From the NCBI GenBank assembly GCA_037349105.1, contig JAYJMM010000059.1:310001-374000 (forward strand): a stretch of 64,000 bases of DNA, in the 5' to 3' direction. Positions 52,829 through 64,000 of this stretch are shown piece by piece. The stretch's first letter is position 1; each line of letters begins with the position of its first letter. The notes beneath the pieces are model-generated. The model searched no databases. It worked only from the letters and a program-made list of their open reading frames with translations, and was not told where the DNA came from. A program made the position numbers and the translations under genes. Origin of the DNA: Limnomonas spitsbergensis. Lineage: Eukaryota > Chlorophyta > Chlorophyceae > Chlamydomonadales.

Positions 52829-55800
52829 CCACGGAGATGAGCCAGTAGCATGCAGCAGTGGTGACCACGTGAAGCTTGAACAGGTTGGACATGGTTAAGG
52901 GCGGGGACGGTGAGTTGGAGGGCTTGGGCGGGTGGGGGCACGGAGATGAGCCAGCAGCATGCAGCAGTGGTGACCACGTGAAGCTTGAACAGGTTGGACA
53001 TGGTTAAGGGCGGGGACGGTGAGTTGGAGGGCTTGGGCGGGTGGGGGCACGGAGATGAGCCAGCAGCATGCAGCAGTGGTGACCACGTGAAGCTTGAACA
53101 GGTTGGACATGGTTAAGGGCGGGGACGGTGAGTTGGAGGGCTTGGGCGGGTGGGGGCACGGAGATGAGCCAGCAGCATGCAGCAGTGGTGACCACGTCAA
53201 GCTTGAACAGGTTGGACATGGTTAAGGGCGGGGACGGTGAGTTGGAGGGCTTGGGCGGGTGGGGGCACGGAGATGAGCCAGCAGCATGCAGCAGTGGTGA
53301 CCACGTGAAGCTTGAACAGGTTGGACATGGTTAAGGGCGGGGACGGTGAGTTGGAGGGCTTGGGCGGGTGGGGGCACGGAGATGAGCCAGCAGCATGCAG
53401 CAGTGGTGACCACGTGAAGCTTGAACAGGTTGGACATGGTTGACAGGGCGGGGACGGTGAGTTGGAGGGCTTGGGCGGGTGGGGGCACGGAGATGAGCCA
53501 GCAGCATGCAGCAGTGGTGACCACGTGAAGCTTGAACAGGTTGGACATGGTTGACAGGGCGGGGACGGTGAGTTGGAGGGCTTGGGCGGGTGGGGGCACG
53601 GAGATGAGCCGGTAGCATGCAGCAGTGGTGACCACGTGAAGCTTGAACAGGTGGACATGGTTAAGGGCGGGGACGGTGAGTTGGAGGGCTTGGGCGGGTG
53701 GGGGCACGGAGATGAGCCAGCAGCATGCAGCAGTGGTGACCACGTCAAGCTTGAACAGGTTGGACATGGTTAAGGGCGGGGACGGTGAGTTGGAGGGCTT
53801 GGGCGGGTGGGGGCACGGAGATGAGCCAGCAGCATGCAGCAGTGGTGACCACGTGAAGCTTGAACAGGTTGGACATGGTTAAGGGCGGGGACGATGAGTG
53901 GGAGGGCTTGGGCGGGTGGGGGCACGGAGATGAGCCAGTAGCATGCAGCAGTGGTGACCACGTGAAGCTTGAACAGGTTGGACATGGTTAAGGGCGGGGA
54001 CGGTGAGTTGGAGGGCTTGGGCGGGTGGGGGCACGGAGATGAGCCAGCAGCATGCAGCAGTGGTGACCACGTGAAGCTTGAACAGGTTGGACATGGTTAA
54101 GGGCGGGGACGGTGAGTTGGAGGGCTTGGGCGGGTGGGGGCACGGAGATGAGCCAGTAGCATGCAGCAGTGGTGACCACGTGAAGCTTGAACAGGTTGGA
54201 CATGGTTAAGGGCGGGGACGGTGAGTTGGAGGGCTTGGGCGGGTGGGGGCACGGAGATGAGCCAGCAGCATGCAGCAGTGGTGACCACGTGAAGCTTGAA
54301 CAGGTTGGACATGGTTAAGGGCGGGGACGGTGAGTTGGAGGGCTTGGGCGGGTGGGGGCACGGAGATGAGCCAGCAGCATGCAGCAGTGGTGACCACGTG
54401 AAGCTTGAACAGGTGGGACATGGTTGACAGGGCGGGGACGGTGAGTTGGAGGGCTTGGGCGGGTGGGGGCACGGAGATGAGCCAGCAGCATGCAGCAGTG
54501 GTGACCACGTCAAGCTTGAACAGGTTGGACATGGTTAAGGGCGGGGACGGTGAGTTGGAGGGCTTGGGCGGGTGGGGGCACGGAGATGAGCCAGCAGCAT
54601 GCAGCAGTGGTGACCACGTGAAGCTTGAACAGGTGGACATGGTTAAGGGCGGGGACGGTGAGTTGGAGGGCTTGGGCGGGTGGGGGCACGGAGATGAGCC
54701 AGCAGCATGCAGCAGTGGTGACCACGTGAAGCTTGAACAGGTTGGACATGGTTAAGGGCGGGGACGGTGAGTTGGAGGGCTTGGGCGGGTGGGGGCACGG
54801 AGATGAGCCGGTAGCATGCAGCAGTGGTGACCACGTGAAGCTTGAACAGGTTGGACATGGTTGACAGGGCGGGGACGGTGAGTGGGAGGGCTTGGGCGGG
54901 TGGGGGCACGGAGATGAGCCAGCAGCATGCAGCAGTGGTGACCACGTGAAGCTTGAACAGGTGGGACATGGTTGACAGGGCGGGGACGGTGAGTTGGAGG
55001 GCTTGGGCGGGTGGGGGCACGGAGATGAGCCAGCAGCATGCAGCAGTGGTGACCACGTGAAGCTTGAACAGGTTGGACATGGTTAAGGGCGGGGACGGTG
55101 AGTTGGAGGGCTTGGGTGGGTGGGGGCACGGAGATGAGCCAGCAGCATGCAGCAGTGGTGACCACGTGAAGCTTGAACAGGTTGGACATGGTTAAGGGCG
55201 GGGACGGTGAGTTGGAGGGCTTGGGCGGGTGGGGGCACGGAGATGAGCCAGCAGCATGCAGCAGTGGTGACCACGTGAAGCTTGAACAGGTGGGACATGG
55301 TTGACAGGGCGGGGACGGTGAGTTGGAGGGCTTGGGCGGGTGGGGGCACGGAGATGAGCCAGCAGCATGCAGCAGTGGTGACCACGTGAAGCTTGAACAG
55401 GTTGGACATGGTTAAGGGCGGGGACGGTGAGTTGGAGGGCTTGGGCGGGTGGGGGCACGGAGATGAGCCAGCAGCATGCAGCAGTGGTGACCACGTGAAG
55501 CTTGAACAGGTGGGACATGGTTGACAGGGCGGGGACGGTGAGTTGGAGGGCTTGGGCGGGTGGGGGCACGGAGATGAGCCAGCAGCATGCAGCAGTGGTG
55601 ACCACGTGAAGCTTGAACAGGTTGGACATGGTTAAGGGCGGGGACGGTGAGTTGGAGGGCTTGGGCGGGTGGGGGCACGGAGATGAGCCAGCAGCATGCA
55701 GCAGTGGTGACCACGTGAAGCTTGAACAGGTTGGACATGGTTAAGGGCGGGGACGGTGAGTTGGAGGGCTTGGGCGGGTGGGGGCACGGAGATGAGCCAG

Positions 55801-58800
55801 CAGCATGCAGCAGTGGTGACCACGTGAAGCTTGAACAGGTGGGACATGGTTGACAGGGCGGGGACGGTGAGTTGGAGGGCTTGGGCGGGTGGGGGCACGG
55901 AGATGAGCCAGCAGCATGCAGCAGTGGTGACCACGTGAAGCTTGAACAGGTTGGACATGGTTAAGGGCGGGGACGGTGAGTTGGAGGGCTTGGGCGGGTG
56001 GGGGCACGGAGATGAGCCAGCAGCATGCAGCAGTGGTGACCACGTGAAGCTTGAACAGGTTGGACATGGTTAAGGGCGGGGACGGTGAGTTGGAGGGCTT
56101 GGGCGGGTGGGGGCACGGAGATGAGCCAGCAGCATGCAGCAGTGGTGACCACGTGAAGCTTGAACAGGTTGGACATGGTTAAGGGCGGGGACGGTGAGTT
56201 GGAGGGCTTGGGCGGGTGGGGGCACGGAGATGAGCCAGCAGCATGCAGCAGTGGTGACCACGTCAAGCTTGAACAGGTGGGACATGGTTAAGGGCGGGGA
56301 CGGTGAGTTGGAGGGCTTGGGCGGGTGGGGGCACGGAGATGAGCCAGCAGCATGCAGCAGTGGTGACCACGTGAAGCTTGAACAGGTTGGACATGGTTAA
56401 GGGCGGGGACGGTGAGTTGGAGGGCTTGGGCGGGTGGGGGCACGGAGATGAGCCAGTAGCATGCAGCAGTGGTGACCACGTGAAGCTTGAACAGGTTGGA
56501 CATGGTTAAGGGCGGGGACGGTGAGTTGGAGGGCTTGGGCGGGTGGGGGCACGGAGATGAGCCAGCAGCATGCAGCAGTGGTGACCACGTGAAGCTTGAA
56601 CAGGTTGGACATGGTTAAGGGCGGGGACGGTGAGTTGGAGGGCTTGGGCGGGTGGGGGCACGGAGATGAGCCAGCAGCATGCAGCAGTGGTGACCACGTG
56701 AAGCTTGAACAGGTTGGACATGGTTAAGGGCGGGGACGGTGAGTTGGAGGGCTTGGGCGGGTGGGGGCACGGAGATGAGCCAGCAGCATGCAGCAGTGGT
56801 GACCACGTGAAGCTTGAACAGGTTGGACATGGTTAAGGGCGGGGACGGTGAGTTGGAGGGCTTGGGCGGGTGGGGGCACGGAGATGAGCCAGCAGCATGC
56901 AGCAGTGGTGACCACGTGAAGCTTGAACAGGTTGGACATGGTTAAGGGCGGGGACGGTGAGTTGGAGGGCTTGGGCGGGTGGGGGCACGGAGATGAGCCA
57001 GCAGCATGCAGCAGTGGTGACCACGTGAAGCTTGAACAGGTTGGACATGGTTAAGGGCGGGGACGGTGAGTTGGAGGGCTTGGGCGGGTGGGGGCACGGA
57101 GATGAGCCAGCAGCATGCAGCAGTGGTGACCACGTGAAGCTTGAACAGGTTGGACATGGTTAAGGGCGGGGACGGTGAGTTGGAGGGCTTGGGCGGGTGG
57201 GGGCACGGAGATGAGCCAGCAGCATGCAGCAGTGGTGACCACGTGAAGCTTGAACAGGTTGGACATGGTTAAGGGCGGGGACGGTGAGTTGGAGGGCTTG
57301 GGCGGGTGGGGGCACGGAGATGAGCCAGCAGCATGCAGCAGTGGTGACCACGTGAAGCTTGAACAGGTTGGACATGGTTAAGGGCGGGGACGGTGAGTTG
57401 GAGGGCTTGGGCGGGTGGGGGCACGGAGATGAGCCAGCAGCATGCAGCAGTGGTGACCACGTGAAGCTTGAACAGGTTGGACATGGTTGACAGGGCGGGG
57501 ACGGTGAGTTGGAGGGCTTGGGCGGGTGGGGGCACGGAGATGAGCCAGCAGCATGCAGCAGTGGTGACCACGTGAAGCTTGAACAGGTTGGACATGGTTA
57601 AGGGCGGGGACGGTGAGTTGGAGGGCTTGGGCGGGTGGGGGCACGGAGATGAGCCAGCAGCATGCAGCAGTGGTGACCACGTGAAGCTTGAACAGGTGGA
57701 CATGGTTAAGGGCGGGGACGGTGAGTTGGAGGGCTTGGGCGGGTGGGGGCACGGAGATGAGCCAGCAGCATGCAGCAGTGGTGACCACGTGAAGCTTGAA
57801 CAGGTTGGACATGGTTAAGGGCGGGGACGGTGAGTTGGAGGGCTTGGGCGGGTGGGGGCACGGAGATGAGCCAGCAGCATGCAGCAGTGGTGACCACGTG
57901 AAGCTTGAACAGGTTGGACATGGTTAAGGGCGGGGACGGTGAGTTGGAGGGCTTGGGCGGGTGGGGGCACGGAGATGAGCCAGCAGCATGCAGCAGTGGT
58001 GACCACGTGAAGCTTGAACAGGTTGGGACATGGTTAAGGGCGGGGACGGTGAGTTGGAGGGCTTGGGCGGGTGGGGGCACGGAGATGAGCCAGCAGCATG
58101 CAGCAGTGGTGACCACGTGAAGCTTGAACAGGTTGGACATGGTTAAGGGCGGGGACGGTGAGTTGGAGGGCTTGGGCGGGTGGGGGCACGGAGATGAGCC
58201 AGCAGCATGCAGCAGTGGTGACCACGTGAAGCTTGAACAGGTGGGACATGGTTAAGGGCGGGGACGGTGAGTTGGAGGGCTTGGGCGGGTGGGGGCACGG
58301 AGATGAGCCAGCAGCATGCAGCAGTGGTGACCACGTGAAGCTTGAACAGGTTGGACATGGTTAAGGGCGGGGACGGTGAGTTGGAGGGCTTGGGCGGGTG
58401 GGGGCACGGAGATGAGCCAGCAGCATGCAGCAGTGGTGACCACGTGAAGCTTGAACAGGTGGGACATGGTTGACAGGGCGGGGACGGTGAGTTGGAGGGC
58501 TTGGGCGGGTGGGGGCACGGAGATGAGCCAGCAGCATGCAGCAGTGGTGACCACGTGAAGCTTGAACAGGTTGGACATGGTTAAGGGCGGGGACGGTGAG
58601 TTGGAGGGCTTGGGCGGGTGGGGGCACGGAGATGAGCCAGCAGCATGCAGCAGTGGTGACCACGTGAAGCTTGAACAGGTTGGACATGGTTAAGGGCGGG
58701 ACGGTGAGTTGGAGGGCTTGGGCGGGTGGGGGCACGGAGATGAGCCAGCAGCATGCAGCAGTGGTGACCACGTGAAGCTTGAACAGGTTGGACATGGTTA

Positions 58801-61800
58801 AGGGCGGGGACGGTGAGTTGGAGGGCTTGGGCGGGTGGGGGCACGGAGATGAGCCAGCAGCATGCAGCAGTGGTGACCACGTGAAGCTTGAACAGGTTGG
58901 ACATGGTTAAGGGCGGGGACGGTGAGTTGGAGGGCTTGGGCGGGTGGGGGCACGGAGATGAGCCAGCAGCATGCAGCAGTGGTGACCACGTGAAGCTTGA
59001 ACAGGTTGGACATGGTTAAGGGCGGGGACGGTGAGTTGGGAGGGCTTGGGCGGGTGGGGGCACGGAGATGAGCCAGCAGCATGCAGCAGTGGTGACCACG
59101 TGAAGCTTGAACAGGTGGGACATGGTTGACAGGGCGGGGACGGTGAGTTGGAGGGCTTGGGCGGGTGGGGGCACGGAGATGAGCCAGCAGCATGCAGCAG
59201 TGGTGACCACGTGAAGCTTGAACAGGTTGGACATGGTTAAGGGCGGGGACGGTGAGTTGGAGGGCTTGGGCGGGTGGGGGCACGGAGATGAGCCAGCAGC
59301 ATGCAGCAGTGGTGACCACGTGAAGCTTGAACAGGTTGGACATGGTTAAGGGCGGGGACGGTGAGTTGGAGGGCTTGGGCGGGTGGGGGCACGGAGATGA
59401 GCCAGCAGCATGCAGCAGTGGTGACCACGTGAAGCTTGAACAGGTGGGACATGGTTGACAGGGCGGGGACGGTGAGTTGGAGGGCTTGGGCGGGTGGGGG
59501 CACGGAGATGAGCCAGCAGCATGCAGCAGTGGTGACCACGTGAAGCTTGAACAGGTGGACATGGTTAAGGGCGGGGACGGTGAGTTGGAGGGCTTGGGCG
59601 GGTGGGGGCACGGAGATGAGCCAGCAGCATGCAGCAGTGGTGACCACGTGAAGCTTGAACAGGTTGGACATGGTTAAGGGCGGGGACGGTGAGTTGGAGG
59701 GCTTGGGCGGGTGGGGGCACGGAGATGAGCCAGCAGCATGCAGCAGTGGTGACCACGTGAAGCTTGAACAGGTTGGACATGGTTAAGGGCGGGGACGGTG
59801 AGTTGGAGGGCTTGGGCGGGTGGGGGCACGGAGATGAGCCAGCAGCATGCAGCAGTGGTGACCACGTGAAGCTTGAACAGGTTGGACATGGTTAAGGGCG
59901 GGGACGGTGAGTTGGAGGGCTTGGGCGGGTGGGGGCACGGAGATGAGCCAGCAGCATGCAGCAGTGGTGACCACGTGAAGCTTGAACAGGTTGGACATGG
60001 TTGACAGGGCGGGGACGGTGAGTTGGAGGGCTTGGGCGGGTGGGGGCACGGAGATGAGCCAGCAGCATGCAGCAGTGGTGACCACGTGAAGCTTGAACAG
60101 GTTGGACATGGTTAAGGGCGGGGACGGTGAGTTGGAGGGCTTGGGCGGGTGGGGGCACGGAGATGAGCCAGCAGCATGCAGCAGTGGTGACCACGTGAAG
60201 CTTGAACAGGTTGGACATGGTTAAGGGCGGGGACGGTGAGTTGGAGGGCTTGGGCGGGTGGGGGCACGGAGATGAGCCAGCAGCATGCAGCAGTGGTGAC
60301 CACGTGAAGCTTGAACAGGTGGGACATGGTTGACAGGGCGGGGACGGTGAGTTGGAGGGCTTGGGCGGGTGGGGGCACGGAGATGAGCCAGCAGCATGCA
60401 GCAGTGGTGACCACGTGAAGCTTGAACAGGTTGGACATGGTTAAGGGCGGGGACGGTGAGTTGGAGGGCTTGGGCGGGTGGGGGCACGGAGATGAGCCAG
60501 CAGCATGCAGCAGTGGTGACCACGTGAAGCTTGAACAGGTTGGACATGGTTGACAGGGCGGGGACGGTGAGTTGGAGGGCTTGGGCGGGTGGGGGCACGG
60601 AGATGAGCCAGCAGCATGCAGCAGTGGTGACCACGTGAAGCTTGAACAGGTTGGACATGGTTAAGGGCGGGGACGGTGAGTTGGAGGGCTTGGGCGGGTG
60701 GGGGCACGGAGATGAGCCAGCAGCATGCAGCAGTGGTGACCACGTGAAGCTTGAACAGGTTGGACATGGTTAAGGGCGGGGACGGTGAGTTGGAGGGCTT
60801 GGGCGGGTGGGGGCACGGAGATGAGCCAGCAGCATGCAGCAGTGGTGACCACGTGAAGCTTGAACAGGTTGGACATGGTTAAGGGCGGGGACGGTGAGTT
60901 GGAGGGCTTGGGCGGGTGGGGGCACGGAGATGAGCCAGCAGCATGCAGCAGTGGTGACCACGTGAAGCTTGAACAGGTGGACATGGTTGACAGGGCGGGG
61001 ACGGTGAGTTGGAGGGCTTGGGCGGGTGGGGGCACGGAGATGAGCCAGCAGCATGCAGCAGTGGTGACCACGTGAAGCTTGAACAGGTTGGACATGGTTA
61101 AGGGCGGGGACGGTGAGTTGGAGGGCTTGGGCGGGTGGGGGCACGGAGATGAGCCAGCAGCATGCAGCAGTGGTGACCACGTGAAGCTTGAACAGGTTGG
61201 ACATGGTTAAGGGCGGGGACGGTGAGTTGGAGGGCTTGGGCGGGTGGGGGCACGGAGATGAGCCAGCAGCATGCAGCAGTGGTGACCACGTGAAGCTTGA
61301 ACAGGTTGGACATGGTTAAGGGCGGGGACGGTGAGTTGGAGGGCTTGGGCGGGTGGGGGCACGGAGATGAGCCAGCAGCATGCAGCAGTGGTGACCACGT
61401 GAAGCTTGAACAGGTTGGACATGGTTAAGGGCGGGGACGGTGAGTTGGAGGGCTTGGGCGGGTGGGGGCACGGAGATGAGCCAGCAGCATGCAGCAGTGG
61501 TGACCACGTGAAGCTTGAACAGGTTGGACATGGTTAAGGGCGGGGACGGTGAGTTGGAGGGCTTGGGCGGGTGGGGGCACGGAGATGAGCCAGCAGCATG
61601 CAGCAGTGGTGACCACGTGAAGCTTGAACAGGTTGGACATGGTTAAGGGCGGGGACGGTGAGTTGGAGGGCTTGGGCGGGTGGGGGCACGGAGATGAGCC
61701 AGCAGCATGCAGCAGTGGTGACCACGTGAAGCTTGAACAGGTTGGACATGGTTAAGGGCGGGGACGGTGAGTTGGAGGGCTTGGGCGGGTGGGGGCACGG

Positions 61801-64000
61801 AGATGAGCCAGCAGCATGCAGCAGTGGTGACCACGTGAAGCTTGAACAGGTGGACATGGTTGACAGGGCGGGGACGGTGAGTTGGAGGGCTTGGGCGGGT
61901 GGGGGCACGGAGATGAGCCAGCAGCATGCAGCAGTGGTGACCACGTGAAGCTTGAACAGGTTGGACATGGTTAAGGGCGGGGACGGTGAGTTGGAGGGCT
62001 TGGGCGGGTGGGGGCACGGAGATGAGCCAGCAGCATGCAGCAGTGGTGACCACGTGAAGCTTGAACAGGTTGGACATGGTTAAGGGCGGGGACGGTGAGT
62101 TGGAGGGCTTGGGCGGGTGGGGGCACGGAGATGAGCCAGCAGCATGCAGCAGTGGTGACCACGTGAAGCTTGAACAGGTGGACATGGTTAAGGGCGGGGA
62201 CGGTGAGTGGGAGGGCTTGGGCGGGTGGGGGCACGGAGATGAGCCAGCTAGCATGCAGCAGTGGTGACCACGTGAAGCTTGAACAGGTTGGACATGGTTA
62301 AGGGCGGGGACGGTGAGTTGGAGGGCTTGGGCGGGTGGGGGCACGGAGATGAGCCAGCAGCATGCAGCAGTGGTGACCACGTGAAGCTTGAACAGGTTGG
62401 ACATGGTTAAGGGCGGGGACGGTGAGTTGGAGGGCTTGGGCGGGTGGGGGCACGGAGATGAGCCAGCAGCATGCAGCAGTGGTGACCACGTGAAGCTTGA
62501 ACAGGTTGGACATGGTTAAGGGCGGGGACGGTGAGTTGGAGGGCTTGGGCGGGTGGGGGCACGGAGATGAGCCAGCAGCATGCAGCAGTGGTGACCACGT
62601 GAAGCTTGAACAGGTTGGACATGGTTAAGGGCGGGGACGGTGAGTTGGAGGGCTTGGGCGGGTGGGGGCACGGAGATGAGCCAGCAGCATGCAGCAGTGG
62701 TGACCACGTGAAGCTTGAACAGGTTGGACATGGTTAAGGGCGGGGACGGTGAGTTGGAGGGCTTGGGCGGGTGGGGGCACGGAGATGAGCCAGCAGCATG
62801 CAGCAGTGGTGACCACGTGAAGCTTGAACAGGTTGGACATGGTTGACAGGGCGGGGACGGTGAGTTGGAGGGCTTGGGCGGGTGGGGGCACGGAGATGAG
62901 CCAGCAGCATGCAGCAGTGGTGACCACGTGAAGCTTGAACAGGTTGGACATGGTTAAGGGCGGGGACGGTGAGTTGGAGGGCTTGGGCGGGTGGGGGCAC
63001 GGAGATGAGCCAGCAGCATGCAGCAGTGGTGACCACGTGAAGCTTGAACAGGTTGGACATGGTTAAGGGCGGGGACGGTGAGTTGGAGGGCTTGGGCGGG
63101 TGGGGGCACGGAGATGAGCCAGCAGCATGCAGCAGTGGTGACCACGTGAAGCTTGAACAGGTTGGACATGGTTAAGGGCGGGGACGGTGAGTTGGAGGGC
63201 TTGGGCGGGTGGGGGCACGGAGATGAGCCAGCAGCATGCAGCAGTGGTGACCACGTGAAGCTTGAACAGGTTGGACATGGTTGACAGGGCGGGGACGGTG
63301 AGTTGGAGGGCTTGGGCGGGTGGGGGCACGGAGATGAGCCAGCAGCATGCAGCAGTGGTGACCACGTGAAGCTTGAACAGGTTGGACATGGTTAAGGGCG
63401 GGGACGGTGAGTTGGAGGGCTTGGGCGGGTGGGGGCACGGAGATGAGCCAGCAGCATGCAGCAGTGGTGACCACGTGAAGCTTGAACAGGTTGGACATGG
63501 TTAAGGGCGGGGACGGTGAGTTGGAGGGCTTGGGCGGGTGGGGGCACGGAGATGAGCCAGCAGCATGCAGCAGTGGTGACCACGTGAAGCTTGAACAGGT
63601 TGGACATGGTTAAGGGCGGGGACGGTGAGTTGGAGGGCTTGGGCGGGTGGGGGCACGGAGATGAGCCAGCAGCATGCAGCAGTGGTGACCACGTGAAGCT
63701 TGAACAGGTTGGGACATGGTTGACAGGGCGGGGACGGTGAGTTGGAGGGCTTGGGCGGGTGGGGGCACGGAGATGAGCCAGCAGCATGCAGCAGTGGTGA
63801 CCACGTGAAGCTTGAACAGGTTGGACATGGTTAAGGGCGGGGACGGTGAGTGGGAGGGCTTGGGCGGGTGGGGGCACGGAGATGAGCCAGCAGCATGCAG
63901 CAGTGGTGACCACGTGAAGCTTGAACAGGTTGGACATGGTTAAGGGCGGGGACGGTGAGTTGGAGGGCTTGGGCGGGTGGGGGCACGGAGATGAGCCAGC
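52829..64000. repeat. 109-bp satellite, about 102 copies, continuing past the window
   Basis: The unit reads ACGGAGATGAGCCAGCAGCA, TGCAGCAGTGGTGACCACGT, GAAGCTTGAACAGGTTGGAC, ATGGTTAAGGGCGGGGACGG and TGAGTTGGAGGGCTTGGGCG before GGTGGGGGC. Copies are over 95% alike. Variants include GTTGACAGGG in place of GTTAAGGG (111 bp), CAGGTGGAC and CAGTAGCATG. Each unit holds an AAGCTT (HindIII) site, an E-box CACGTG up to variation, and GACG|GTGAGT, a perfect splice-donor match. The left boundary is sharp at about 52829. Minus-strand frames starting MSNLFKLHVVTTAACCW are repeat shadows broken every unit, because 109 is not divisible by three. Confidence 0.97.

Noticed and set aside
52587..63937. Dozens of frames starting MSNLFKLHVVTTAACCW with a signal-peptide look
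   Set aside because: Each is one satellite unit read on the minus strand; the 109-bp period breaks the frame every unit, and only the 2-bp insertion variants join two or more.

Overview
The window looks like nuclear DNA of a chlorophyte green alga, most likely of the order Chlamydomonadales; a Haematococcus-like species is my guess and is not proven. The evidence is GC-rich multi-exon genes with GT-AG introns, TGTAA polyadenylation signals, an ankyrin family with a repeated WPEHAPRAD motif, Ty3/gypsy and L1-type retroelements, and introns swollen by minisatellites. No bacterial operons, rRNA genes or CRISPR arrays are visible.

Layout. 1-7.4 kb: 3' half of a very divergent dynein heavy chain-like gene (+). 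7.4-11 kb: transposon remnants and a foldback repeat. 11.0-29.5 kb: one 3-hydroxyacyl-CoA dehydrogenase gene on the minus strand, with nine short exons (1.37 kb coding) spread over 18.4 kb of tandem repeats. 29.5-35 kb: LINE fragments and a 20-bp minisatellite. 35.0-36.05 kb: an ankyrin-repeat gene (-) cut off by a retrotransposon. 36.05-40.33 kb: a decayed Ty3/gypsy polyprotein (+). 43.1-43.8 kb: a tandem duplication. 44.2-45.35 kb: end of a gamma-tubulin complex GCP3-like gene (+), convergent with a six-exon protein-kinase-like gene (-, 50.9-45.9 kb). 52.8-64 kb: about 100 copies of a 109-bp satellite, continuing past the window.

Two things stand out. First, the gypsy element carries a cytosine-5 DNA methyltransferase domain between RNase H and integrase and a PHD finger at its C-terminus, so a mobile element once encoded both a DNA-methylation writer and a probable chromatin reader. 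This copy is dead: it has in-frame stops, frameshifts and altered catalytic motifs. Second, in at least three unrelated genes the tandem repeats are copies of exon edges that include the adjoining splice site. Some occur as two or three diverged copies and others as minisatellites with dozens of units. Nearly every exon of the dehydrogenase gene has such echoes, which points to a recurrent process that copies splice junctions into the neighbouring intron.

All gene models are hand-assembled from reading frames, splice consensus and phase agreement; none has transcript support here.
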